Origin: Streptococcus sp. 'caviae'
GTDB lineage: Bacteria; Bacillota; Bacilli; Lactobacillales; Streptococcaceae
Assembly (NCBI RefSeq): GCF_001937065.1
Contig: NZ_MOWR01000001.1
Coordinates: forward strand, 310,001-374,000
DNA length: 64,000 bases
Reading direction: 5' to 3'
The position numbers and the translations under genes are program-made. Positions 42,672-51,400 of this stretch are shown in pieces; the stretch's first letter is position 1; each line of letters opens with the position of its first letter. The notes beneath the pieces were generated by a model. It did not search any database. It saw only the letters and a list, made by a program, of their open reading frames with translations, and was not told where the DNA came from.

Positions 42672-42726
42672 AAAAAGCGAGATTCCCATCAGAGTCCTTA
42701 AGGAATTGATGGAAATCTCGCTTTTT
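42672..42726. terminator. Bidirectional terminator between oadB and treA
   Basis: AAAAAGCGAGATT (42672-42684) pairs with AATCTCGCTTTTT (42714-42726); CCATCA/TGATGG extends the stem. It serves the two convergent operons. Confidence 0.85.
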
Positions 42727-42756
42727 CAATCTATGCAGTATCAACTGATTGATTCT

Positions 42757-44382
42757 TTATTGCTGTAAAATCGCCAGTGTTTGATAAGGTTTCAAGGTGA
42801 TTTTTTCAGAAAGTTCGACATTATCATAATTACTGATTAACACTTTTCCTGCTTGATAATTTGCTGCCAGGTCAAGCTCTGCCTCAGCTGCCGAAAAATT
42901 ATTGAGCACCAGCAGTTTTTGGCCTTCGTATTCTCTTTCAAAGGCATAAACCTGACTGCTGTCCCTGTAAGCTGCCTGATAATCCCCTTGGGCTATAATC
43001 GGCAAAGTCTTACGCAGGCGGATTAATTCCTGATAGAAAGGGAAAATCTTCCCTTTCTTTTCCTTGGCAACATTAATCTGCTGATAAGTTCTGCCGACTT
43101 TGAGCCAAGGCTCCGCTGTTGAAAAGCCTGCATTGTTACTGGCATCCCACTGCATGGGCGTGCGGGAATTGTCCCGCGACTTGGCCTTAATGATGGCAAA
43201 TGCTTGTTCCTGTGTCTTGCCGGAAGCCAGCAATTCCTGATAGGCATTGAGAGACTCAACATCCACATAATCGTCCATGCTGTCATAGTCTGGATCGAGC
43301 ATGCCGATTTCTTCACCCATGTAAATATACGGTGTTCCGCGCGACAGATGAATGCTGGCAGCCAGCATAGTCGCTCCTTCATTGCGAAAATGCTCAATAT
43401 TAATAAAACGGTTGAGTGCACGCGGCTGGTCATGGTTATTCCAAAAGAGAGCGCTCCAGCCATTTCCCTCGCTCATGCCTTCGCCCCAAGTGTGGAAAAG
43501 ATTTTTTAATTCTTCAAAATCAAAGGTCTTGAGTGTCCATTTTTGCCCATTTTCGTAGTCCACCTTAAGATGGTGAAAGTTGAAAACCATAGACAGCTCA
43601 TGGCTGTCAGGATTGCTGTACTGAACACAGTTTGGAATGTCTGTAAAACTCATCTCGCCGACCGTCATGCCATCGCTGTCCTTGCCAAAGGTAGCTTGGT
43701 TGAGCATTTTTAAATAATCATGGTTAATCGGACGGTCCGTATATTCCGGCTTGCCGTCAAAGGCCGGATTGTCCTTTAATTCTTCATCCTTGCCAATCAG
43801 ATTGATGACATCAAAACGAAAGCCCTTGACACCTTTGCTGCGCCAAAAATTAACTACCTTGAACAATTCTTCACGCACGTGCGGATTGCGCCAGTTAAGA
43901 TCAGCCTGTGTCACGTCAAAGAGGTGGAGATAATACTTGCCGGTATTGCCAAAAGGCGCCCAGGCGCTGCCGCTAAACTTAGAAACCCAGTCTGTCGGTT
44001 TATCGCGTAAAATAAAGAAATCTTGATAGTAAGCATCACCGGCCAGAGCCTTTTGAAACCACTCATGGTCAGTCGAGCAGTGATTGAGCACCATATCCAG
44101 CATGATTTCAATGCCGTGCTCCTTGCCTTTGCGGGACAGTTCCTCAAAATCGTCCATAGTGCCAAACAGGGGGTTTACAGCCGTATAATCAGAAACATCA
44201 TAACCATTATCCCGCTGCGGACTTGGGTAGAAAGGATTGAGCCAGATGACACCCACACCCAATTCTTCCAGATAGGGGAGCTTTTCAATAATCCCTCTTA
44301 AATCACCAATCCCATTGCCAGTTGTATCCTTATAAGACTTTGGATAAATTTGATAGACAACCTTTCTCTTGTCCAATGTCAT
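42757..44382 (-). CDS. treA: Trehalose-6-phosphate hydrolase
   Basis: A 541-residue GH13 enzyme. The nucleophile aspartate is in KGFRFDVINLIG, the acid/base glutamate in MTVGEMSF and the third acid in WNNHDQPRAL. It splits trehalose 6-phosphate to glucose and glucose 6-phosphate. The adjacent trehalose PTS gene favours this over the closely related dextran glucosidase DexB. ATG 44382 follows GAGGAGC; a longer frame of 17 codons starts before the ribosome binding site. Confidence 0.88.
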   Translation of the reverse strand: MTLDKRKVVYQIYPKSYKDTTGNGIGDLRGIIEKLPYLEELGVGVIWLNPFYPSPQRDNGYDVSDYTAVNPLFGTMDDFEELSRKGKEHGIEIMLDMVLNHCSTDHEWFQKALAGDAYYQDFFILRDKPTDWVSKFSGSAWAPFGNTGKYYLHLFDVTQADLNWRNPHVREELFKVVNFWRSKGVKGFRFDVINLIGKDEELKDNPAFDGKPEYTDRPINHDYLKMLNQATFGKDSDGMTVGEMSFTDIPNCVQYSNPDSHELSMVFNFHHLKVDYENGQKWTLKTFDFEELKNLFHTWGEGMSEGNGWSALFWNNHDQPRALNRFINIEHFRNEGATMLAASIHLSRGTPYIYMGEEIGMLDPDYDSMDDYVDVESLNAYQELLASGKTQEQAFAIIKAKSRDNSRTPMQWDASNNAGFSTAEPWLKVGRTYQQINVAKEKKGKIFPFYQELIRLRKTLPIIAQGDYQAAYRDSSQVYAFEREYEGQKLLVLNNFSAAEAELDLAANYQAGKVLISNYDNVELSEKITLKPYQTLAILQQ

Positions 44383-44406
44383 ACTATGCTCCTCACTAAT
44401 AATAAG

Positions 44407-44450
44407 AGAGCAGGATAAAGGCTGCTTTCTCACGTCTAATATCCTACTCT
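44407..44450 (-). terminator. Hairpin between the trehalose PTS gene and treA
   Basis: AGAGCAGGATA (44407-44417) and TATCCTACTCT (44440-44450), one G-T pair, 22-base loop. It may reduce treA expression or stabilise the upstream message. Confidence 0.4.
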
Positions 44451-44473
44451 GTTATCCATTATATCAATTTTTT

Positions 44474-46444
44474 CTAAATTTTACTTGCTGTCATCAATTC
44501 ATCTCCCCGCTCGATATCATGCGGCAGCACTCCGACAGCATCCGGCTGATAATCATTTTGGTTTGTTACAATAACCGGTGTTTCAGTGACATAACCCGCT
44601 TTTTTAATCACATCCATATCAAAGCTGATGAGTTGATCCCCTGTTTTAACGCGGTCTCCTTGTTTAACAAAGGCTTTAAAACCTTTTCCTTCAAGGTTGA
44701 CAGTATCCATACCGATATGCATGAGCAGCTCCAGCCCTTGGTCGGTCACAAGACCGACAGCATGGTTGGTTGGGAAAAGCACAGAGACAACACCGTCAAC
44801 CGGCGATACGAGAAGACCTTCGCTTGGTTCAATCAAGACGCCTTGCCCCATGACTCCCTGAGCAAAGACAGGGTCTGTCGCTTCAGACAAAGGTTTAACC
44901 ACTCCGGTTAAGGGGCTTTTAACGTTAACAAGAGTTCCTTTTTCAGCGACTGTGCTTTCTTCTGCTTCAGCAATGGCAGCCACTTGCGGAGCCTTTACTG
45001 TTTCATCTTCTGTTTTGGTAAAATAACCTGCTTTTCTAAAGAAAATGGTAACAGCAAACGGAATCACGATAGCTGCTGCCATACAGAGGAAGAAAGGCAT
45101 CATGTATTTAACATTGATTGCCATAAAGCCTGGCAGGCCGCCAACACCGATGGAATTGGCCTGAACATTGAATGTTGTTGAGAGAAGACCGGCAACACTT
45201 GACCCGATCATTCCGGCTACAAATGGGTAAACGTATTTAAGGTTGACCCCAAAGAGAGCCGGTTCTGTTACACCCAGATAAGCTGAAATGGTTGCAGGCA
45301 GAGCAATCTGCGCTTCGCGTTCATTATGACGGTTCATCCAGTAGTAAGCAAATACGGCTGACCCCTGAGCGATATTAGACAGGGCAATCATTGGCCAAAG
45401 TCCCGTTGTCCGGCTGGCCGTATCCGCGATAAGCTGTGTATCAATGGCATTGGTCATGTGGTGCAGACCAGTGATAACAAGCGGTGCATAAAGAGCACCA
45501 AAGATTGCGCCAAAGAGCCATTTGACAGGTCCTGTCAAACCAGCAAGCACAACAAATGAGATTCCCTTACCAATGGTCCAGCCGATTGGTCCAAGAACGG
45601 TATGTGCCAAAATCAGAGCCGGCACCAAGGACAGGAATGGTACAAAAATCATGGACACGACTTCAGGAATAACCTTGCGCCAGAAGCGTTCAAGATAGGC
45701 CAGCGACAGCCCTGATAAAAGAGCTGGAATGACCTGTGCCTGATAGCCGATACGTCTAACAGTAAAGAAACCAAAGTCCCACACCCAGTTTTTAGCAATT
45801 TCAGCTGATGATGTACTGGCAACATTGTAAGCATTGAGGAGCTGCGGCGATACTAAGCAGATACCAAGAACGATCCCCAAAATTTGGCTGGTGCCCATTT
45901 TACGAGAAACCGACCAAACAATTCCTACAGGCAGGAAGTGGAAAATAGCTTCGCCGGGCAGCCATAGAAAGGCATTGACACCGCTCCAGAACTGAGAAAC
46001 TTCTACAATGGTTTTGCCTCCCAGATTGGCAAACTCCACACCTTCCAGAATATTGCGGAAACCTAAAATAAGCCCTCCGACAATAATCGCTGGAATAATT
46101 GGCGTAAATATCTCTGCTAAGAGTGTCATCACGCGCTGAATTGGATTTTGATTTCCTTTAGCTGCTGATTTTGCTGCTTCTTTAGAAACCCCTTCAATGC
46201 CTGAGACAGCTGTAAAATCATTGTAGAAAATCGGTACGTCGTTTCCGATAATGACTTGGAACTGTCCTGCATTGGTAAAGGTTCCTTTGACAGCAGGAAT
46301 TCCTTCAATTGTTTTGATGTCTGCTTTCTTGTCATCATTTAAGACAAAACGCATGCGCGTGGCACAGTGCGTCACAGCAGAAACATTCTCTTTACCGCCG
46401 ATGGCATCCAGCAATACCTGGGCATCTTTTTCAAATTTTCCCAT
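44474..46444 (-). CDS. treP: PTS trehalose-specific EIIBCA
   Basis: A 656-residue three-domain PTS permease. EIIB at the N-terminus has phosphocysteine Cys27 (VTHCATRMRF); EIIC follows (about 100-460, ten hydrophobic segments, including PALFGVNLKYVYPF); a linker leads to EIIA (LTGVVKPLSEATDPVF, then the histidine in ELLMHIGMDTV). It imports trehalose as trehalose 6-phosphate. Divergent from treR, with the shared operator between. Confidence 0.9.
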   Translation of the reverse strand: MGKFEKDAQVLLDAIGGKENVSAVTHCATRMRFVLNDDKKADIKTIEGIPAVKGTFTNAGQFQVIIGNDVPIFYNDFTAVSGIEGVSKEAAKSAAKGNQNPIQRVMTLLAEIFTPIIPAIIVGGLILGFRNILEGVEFANLGGKTIVEVSQFWSGVNAFLWLPGEAIFHFLPVGIVWSVSRKMGTSQILGIVLGICLVSPQLLNAYNVASTSSAEIAKNWVWDFGFFTVRRIGYQAQVIPALLSGLSLAYLERFWRKVIPEVVSMIFVPFLSLVPALILAHTVLGPIGWTIGKGISFVVLAGLTGPVKWLFGAIFGALYAPLVITGLHHMTNAIDTQLIADTASRTTGLWPMIALSNIAQGSAVFAYYWMNRHNEREAQIALPATISAYLGVTEPALFGVNLKYVYPFVAGMIGSSVAGLLSTTFNVQANSIGVGGLPGFMAINVKYMMPFFLCMAAAIVIPFAVTIFFRKAGYFTKTEDETVKAPQVAAIAEAEESTVAEKGTLVNVKSPLTGVVKPLSEATDPVFAQGVMGQGVLIEPSEGLLVSPVDGVVSVLFPTNHAVGLVTDQGLELLMHIGMDTVNLEGKGFKAFVKQGDRVKTGDQLISFDMDVIKKAGYVTETPVIVTNQNDYQPDAVGVLPHDIERGDELMTASKI

Positions 46445-46495
46445 AGCTTTCTTCTAGGTCGCCCTAGACCTCCTTATTATGATAAAAACAAATAT

Positions 46496-46516
46496 GTTTA
46501 CAGTTTTATTGTAAAC
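46496..46516. promoter_or_regulatory. Probable TreR operator
   Basis: Perfect inverted repeat GTTTACA-N7-TGTAAAC in the 178-base treP/treR intergenic region. A second, shorter repeat AGGTC-N6-GACCT lies next to treP (46456-46471). Confidence 0.55.
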
Positions 46517-46622
46517 GGTAACAAATTTGTTTGCAAGTTGTTTGTGGAAAAAAGAAGATATTTTTGGTAAAATAAGAGAAGTTGTATGTCTTTTTTTAGA
46601 CAAGTGAGGTGAAAACAAGGTC

Positions 46623-47372
46623 ATGAAAAAATATGAAGTCATTTTCCAAGAACTGCAAAAGGCCATTGCTGACGGAAAATATCAGATTGGCGACTACCTG
46701 CCGACTGAGACCCAGCTCTGCCAAAACTACGCCTGCAGCCGCGATACCGTCAGAAAAGCTCTGCAGCTGCTGGTTAAGGCAGGACTTATCAATACACAGC
46801 AGGGGCGCGGCTCGCAAGTTATCAAGCATGAGCAGATTGACTTTCCCGTCTCTCAGCTGACCAGCTATCAAGAATTGGTTCAGCAGCTCCATATGAATTC
46901 TAAAACCAATGTTATCGCTATCGACAAGCTGATTGTTGATTCCAAGTTAGCCAAGCTGACCGGCTTTGCACCGCGCTGCCTTCTCTGGCGTATTACCAGA
47001 CAGCGCGTGGTGGATGGCGTGGCCTCCGTTCTCGACACCGATTATCTGGATAAATCTCTAGTTCCTGATATGACTAGGGAAATTGCCGAGTACTCTATTT
47101 ACAATTATCTTGAAAACAATCTTAAGTTAGATATCGCCTATGCCAAAAAAGAAATCACGATTGACCAGATTACAGAAAAAGATAAAATTTTGCTGGATAT
47201 TGACTCAGAAAGCCATGTCGTTTCGGTCAAATCTAAAGTCTATCTGAGCGATGAGCGGCAGCTGCAGTTTACCGAAAGCCGGCACAAGCTTGAAAAATTC
47301 AAGTTTGTCGATTTTGCCAGACGCAAAAAAGCAACCGACAGCTATGTCGCTATTTATCCCACAGATGTTTAA
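46623..47372 (+). CDS. treR: GntR/UTRA-family trehalose operon repressor
   Basis: A 249-residue regulator. Winged helix at 1-70 (PTETQLCQNYACSRDTVRKAL), then a UTRA effector domain (CLLWRITRQRVVDGVASVLD). TreR proteins of this family bind trehalose 6-phosphate. Divergent from the trehalose PTS gene, which fixes the role. Confidence 0.88.
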   Translation: MKKYEVIFQELQKAIADGKYQIGDYLPTETQLCQNYACSRDTVRKALQLLVKAGLINTQQGRGSQVIKHEQIDFPVSQLTSYQELVQQLHMNSKTNVIAIDKLIVDSKLAKLTGFAPRCLLWRITRQRVVDGVASVLDTDYLDKSLVPDMTREIAEYSIYNYLENNLKLDIAYAKKEITIDQITEKDKILLDIDSESHVVSVKSKVYLSDERQLQFTESRHKLEKFKFVDFARRKKATDSYVAIYPTDV

Positions 47373-47382
47373 TTCCAAAACA

Positions 47383-47445
47383 AAAAGGCTTGCGATACGC
47401 TTAAGTGCAGGACTGTCATCCTTACTTAAGAAACGCAAGCCTTTT
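47383..47445 (+). terminator. Terminator after treR
   Basis: AAAAGGCTTGCG (47383-47394) with CGCAAGCCTTTT (47434-47445); inner stem CTTAAGT/ACTTAAG. Confidence 0.75.
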
Positions 47446-47508
47446 CCCCTTGCTTCACGCTGAGCGAGGTGCTGCAGCAATCAGCTGTATCACAGAGGGT
47501 GTTGTCTG

Positions 47509-47949
47509 TTATTTTTTGCTATCTAAAATAATGGTCACCGGTCCGTCATTCACCAAAGACACCTGCATGTCAGCTCCAAACACACCAGTTTCCACCGGAA
47601 CAAACTGAGCCAGTTCCCTATTAAAACGCTGATAAAAGGCCTCAGCCATGTCCGGCGGAGCAGCTTTGGTAAAAGCAGGCCGATTGCCCTTTTTAGTATC
47701 AGCAAAAAGCGTAAACTGCGAAACAGAAAGAACGGAACCTTTAATATCCTGCACAGACAAATTCATCTTGCCTTCTGCATCAGAAAAAATCCGCATGTTG
47801 ATAATTTTTCGGACAGCATACTCCAAATCTTTTTGGGTGTCATCCGGTCCGACTCCAACCAGTAACAGCAGCCCCGGACCAATGGCTGCTTTTGTTTGCT
47901 TTTCAATAGCCACACTGGCTTTTAAAACACGCTGTAGAACGATTCTCAC
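47509..47949 (-). CDS. dtd: D-aminoacyl-tRNA deacylase
   Basis: A 146-residue homodimeric hydrolase that removes D-amino acids from charged tRNA. Family motifs [14 protein letters not shown] and NDGPVTI are intact. It follows rel on the same strand, a common streptococcal arrangement. A 140-base gap between the two includes a small hairpin (CTGCTCAATGAGCAG). Confidence 0.93.
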   Translation of the reverse strand: MRIVLQRVLKASVAIEKQTKAAIGPGLLLLVGVGPDDTQKDLEYAVRKIINMRIFSDAEGKMNLSVQDIKGSVLSVSQFTLFADTKKGNRPAFTKAAPPDMAEAFYQRFNRELAQFVPVETGVFGADMQVSLVNDGPVTIILDSKK

Positions 47950-48089
47950 GCTAAGCTCCTTTATAAACAGTTTATTTTTTGGGTCTTGAAAAGCACCTCT
48001 TTCAAGCAGAGCAAGCCCAGCATAGCCTGAGGGGTTTTCTCAGCTGCTCAATGAGCAGCAGCCCTATGAAAGAAGTGTCAATAATAGTA

Positions 48090-50312
48090 TCATCCGTTGG
48101 TTCTCTTAACAGAATAAACATCCGGGATGATCTTAATTTTGTCAACGACAGCTGTCAAAAGTGCTAAATTAGGAATGCCAAAAGTGACATGAATATTAGC
48201 AAACTTCATATCCTTGGTCGGCTGGGCGTTGACTGTTGAGATGTTCTTGGTCTGATTGGACAGAATCTGCAGGACATCATTCAGCAGCCCTGAACGGTTG
48301 AGACCGTAAATATCAATCTCAGCCATGTATTCTTTTGTGGAATGTTCATCATCCCACTCAACCTCAATGAGGCGCTCTTCATAACCTTCCTGACTTTTGA
48401 TGTTGTTGCAGTCAGCGCGGTGGATGGCTACCCCACGTCCTTTGGTCACATAGCCTTCAATCGGATCTCCCGGTACGGGATTGCAGCACTTGGCAATCCG
48501 CATGAGAAGATCAGACGAGCCCTGAATGATAACGCCGCCTTCGCTTTTGACCTTAAGCACTTCTTTTTTGTTGTCGTGCTTGACTTCGCCGCCCTTCATC
48601 AGTTCCTCGGCCTCTGCTTTGGCCTTAGCCCGCTCTTCTTCGCGGCGTTCTTTTTCAGTCAGTTTATTAAAAACATTGGCCGGTGAAATTTCCCCAAAAC
48701 CGACAGCAGCGTAGAGAGCCTCTTCATTGCGGTAGTTGAGGCGGCTTAAAACAGCTTCAAGGTGTTTTTTATCTAGGTATTTATTGGCGACATAGCCATG
48801 CTCCTGAAAATAATCAATCAGCAGGTCACGCCCCTTGGTAATGGATAATTCCTTATCCTGATTTTTAAAGAACTGGCGGATTTTATTGCGGGCCTTGTTG
48901 GTCTTGACAATATTAATCCAGTCGCGGCTGGGACCAAAAGAATTTGAATTGGTGATGATTTCAACCACATCGCCGGTTTTCAGCTTAGCGGTTAGGGGAA
49001 CCATACGGCCGTTAACCTTGGCTCCGGTGGCCTTTTCCCCCACCTGCGTGTGAATGGCATAGGCAAAATCAATAGGCCCAGAATCCTTGGGCAGCTCTTG
49101 AACGGCACCGTTCGGTGTAAAGACATAGATGCGCTCAGCGAAAATATCTTCCTTGACAGAATCCACAAAGTCTACTGCATTGCCGTTAGAAGCAGCCTGC
49201 AGCTCAACCAGCTCTTTAATCCAGTTCATACCCAGAGCAGACTCTTGGCTGTTGACCTTGCCCTTGATCCCCTTTTTGTAGGCCCAGTGAGCTGCAACCC
49301 CGTATTCAGCAACTTGATGCATTTCGTGTGTGCGAATCTGCACTTCGATCGGTCCCTTGGGACCATAGACCGTCGTGTGAATGGACTGGTAGCCGTTAGC
49401 CTTAGGATTGGCAATGTAATCCTTAAAGCGGCCGGGCATGGGGCGCCAAAGTTCGTGAATATAGCCCAGCATGGCATAAACATCGCTTTGGGTATCTAAA
49501 ATACAGCGAATGGCAATCAAATCATAGATCTGGTCAAAACGTTTTTTCTTGTCGCGCATCTTGCGATAGATAGAATAGATATGCTTAGGACGGCCGTAAA
49601 TATCGCCGTGCAGTCCCTGTTCTTCCGTATATGCTTTAATTTTATCGACAATGTCATTGACCAGCGCTTCACGTTCGCGGCGCTTTTCATTCATCAGGTG
49701 GGAAATCTTGTAAAACTCAACTTCATTCAGATAGCGAAAGGCCAAATCTTCCAATTCCCACTTAATGCGGCTGATCCCCAAGCGGTGCGCCAAAGGAGCG
49801 TAAATCTCCATCGTTTCCCGGGAAATACGCTCTTGCTTGTCTTTGCGCAGGTGTCTTAAGGTTCGCATATTGTGCAGACGGTCGGCCAGCTTAACCAGAA
49901 TAACCCGAATATCCTTGGACATGGCCATGAGCATCTTGCGGTGATTCTCAGCCAGCTGTTCTTCGTGCGATTTGTATTCGACCTTACCCAGCTTTGTCAC
50001 CCCATCAACAATGTTTTTGACATCGCTGCCAAACTTGTTTTCCAAATTATCTAGGGTTGCTTCAGTATCTTCAATGACATCATGCAAAAAACCGCAGGAA
50101 ACCGTGATAGCGTCCAGATGTAAGTCCGCTAAAATCCCTGCAACCTGAATAGGATGAATAATGTAGGGCTCTCCCGACTTACGAAATTGGCCGTTATGGC
50201 ATTCTACTGCGTAGTCCAAAGCTTTTTGAACAAGGGCCACATCTGCCTCATTCATATAAGCAGAGCATATATCAATAACTTCCTGACCTGTTAAATTTGC
50301 ATCTTTTGCCAT
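48090..50312 (-). CDS. rel: Bifunctional (p)ppGpp synthetase/hydrolase Rel
   Basis: A 740-residue RelA/SpoT homologue. The HD hydrolase motif is HDVIEDTE; the synthetase has GYQSIHTTVYGP and EVQIRTHEMH; then TGS (IYVFTPNGAVQELP), a zinc-type region with CCNPVPGDPI and a C-terminal ACT domain. It makes and degrades the stringent response alarmone on stalled ribosomes. Both active sites look complete. The first ATG is preceded by AGAGAGGACAA. Confidence 0.95.
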   Translation of the reverse strand: MAKDANLTGQEVIDICSAYMNEADVALVQKALDYAVECHNGQFRKSGEPYIIHPIQVAGILADLHLDAITVSCGFLHDVIEDTEATLDNLENKFGSDVKNIVDGVTKLGKVEYKSHEEQLAENHRKMLMAMSKDIRVILVKLADRLHNMRTLRHLRKDKQERISRETMEIYAPLAHRLGISRIKWELEDLAFRYLNEVEFYKISHLMNEKRREREALVNDIVDKIKAYTEEQGLHGDIYGRPKHIYSIYRKMRDKKKRFDQIYDLIAIRCILDTQSDVYAMLGYIHELWRPMPGRFKDYIANPKANGYQSIHTTVYGPKGPIEVQIRTHEMHQVAEYGVAAHWAYKKGIKGKVNSQESALGMNWIKELVELQAASNGNAVDFVDSVKEDIFAERIYVFTPNGAVQELPKDSGPIDFAYAIHTQVGEKATGAKVNGRMVPLTAKLKTGDVVEIITNSNSFGPSRDWINIVKTNKARNKIRQFFKNQDKELSITKGRDLLIDYFQEHGYVANKYLDKKHLEAVLSRLNYRNEEALYAAVGFGEISPANVFNKLTEKERREEERAKAKAEAEELMKGGEVKHDNKKEVLKVKSEGGVIIQGSSDLLMRIAKCCNPVPGDPIEGYVTKGRGVAIHRADCNNIKSQEGYEERLIEVEWDDEHSTKEYMAEIDIYGLNRSGLLNDVLQILSNQTKNISTVNAQPTKDMKFANIHVTFGIPNLALLTAVVDKIKIIPDVYSVKRTNG

Positions 50313-50371
50313 GTTTGTCCTCTCTAAAAATATCTTATTCTTATTCTAACACTTTAAGACCAAAAGAAAAA

Positions 50372-50400
50372 GAAGATTGTCGCTCTCAAGCCCAATCTTC
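50372..50400 (-). terminator. Terminator after the EEP-family hydrolase
   Basis: GAAGATTG and CAATCTTC arms on the minus strand (50372-50379, 50393-50400), followed by CTTTTTCTTTTGG. Confidence 0.75.
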
Positions 50401-50439
50401 CTTCTTATTTATATACATGTTTTACATCCCATAGAAGAA

Positions 50440-51273
50440 TCACTGCTCCTCAACAGCCTCGTCCAGATAGGCTTCACAGGCCAGACCGCAGTGATCACTG
50501 ATCGAAGGGTACTGCTCCCCGTCAAGAACGACTGCTGATTTTTCTGTTCGCCATTGAGGACTCAGAAAAATATGGTCAACCTTGAGGGCTTCCTGATTGC
50601 CCTGCCAGCCATCAATCTCTTTTTGAATAGTTGCTGAACCATAAGCATCCTTAGCTGCTTTATGGCTGTCCTTAAGCTGAAGTCGGCTCTTTAAAATCAG
50701 ATTGTAGCCGGGTCCATCTGTCGGATTGTTGAAATCACCCATGAGCAGCAAAGGACATTCTAGGGCTGATAAGGCAGTTGCCAGCTTTTCCCATTCTTCT
50801 TCAAACCCCTTATTCCACCAAGACAGATGCACACTGGCAACAGCCACTGTTTTCCCTTCAAAGGCAGTCCTTGCCAAAAGCACCCGCCTGGTATGATAAT
50901 CCCTTTCATCATCTGTTTGGGATACTAAGAGCGTCTCGCTCCGAAGCGGCTCTTTTGATAAAATGGCAACACCTTCCTGAAAACGCCCATAACCAATATG
51001 GTTGTAAGCCCATGACCAGTAATAAGACTGCCCTTGAGCTGATAAAAGTTTGACCAGCTCAAGAGCATAATTATCCTCATGAATAGCAGGCGTTCCGGGT
51101 GCCTGACAATAGTTAAACAAAGCTTGTGAGGGCTGTGAAGTCACAAGCTGATTGACTTCCTGCAGACAGATGATATCATACTGCTCTTTAAGAATGGCTT
51201 GCGCTAAAATTTTTAATTTTTCTCGCGGATTTTCTTCCATCCAGCTGTGGGTATTGATGGTCAATAATTTCAC
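50440..51273 (-). CDS. Endonuclease/exonuclease/phosphatase family protein
   Basis: A 277-residue metal-dependent phosphohydrolase. Motifs: LLTINTHSW, ICLQEVNQ (metal glutamate), VASVHLSWWNK, LLMGDFNNPTD and SDHCGL at the end. No signal peptide, so it acts in the cytoplasm. The substrate (nucleic acid, phosphoinositol or sphingomyelin-type) is not predictable. Located between rel and the glucose/maltose PTS gene. AAAGGAGAAT is the ribosome binding site. Confidence 0.82.
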   Translation of the reverse strand: MKLLTINTHSWMEENPREKLKILAQAILKEQYDIICLQEVNQLVTSQPSQALFNYCQAPGTPAIHEDNYALELVKLLSAQGQSYYWSWAYNHIGYGRFQEGVAILSKEPLRSETLLVSQTDDERDYHTRRVLLARTAFEGKTVAVASVHLSWWNKGFEEEWEKLATALSALECPLLLMGDFNNPTDGPGYNLILKSRLQLKDSHKAAKDAYGSATIQKEIDGWQGNQEALKVDHIFLSPQWRTEKSAVVLDGEQYPSISDHCGLACEAYLDEAVEEQ

Positions 51274-51346
51274 TGGGATTCTCCTTTGTCACATAAGAAA
51301 GCCTAAAAATGGCAGCACTGTCTTTTTTAGTTAACCATAAAAAATA

Positions 51347-51391
51347 GAAAGAGGCAAGAGGGTCTGGTAAATAACCGCCTCTTCCTCTTTC
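51347..51391 (-). terminator. Terminator after the glucose/maltose PTS gene
   Basis: GAAAGAGG (51384-51391, minus) pairs with CCTCTTTC (51347-51354), followed by TATTTTTTATGG. Confidence 0.65.
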
Positions 51392-51400
51392 CTTCAACTG

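Noticed and set aside
42757..44382. Dextran glucosidase DexB
   Set aside because: Very close family, but the trehalose PTS gene and TreR beside it favour trehalose-6-phosphate hydrolase.
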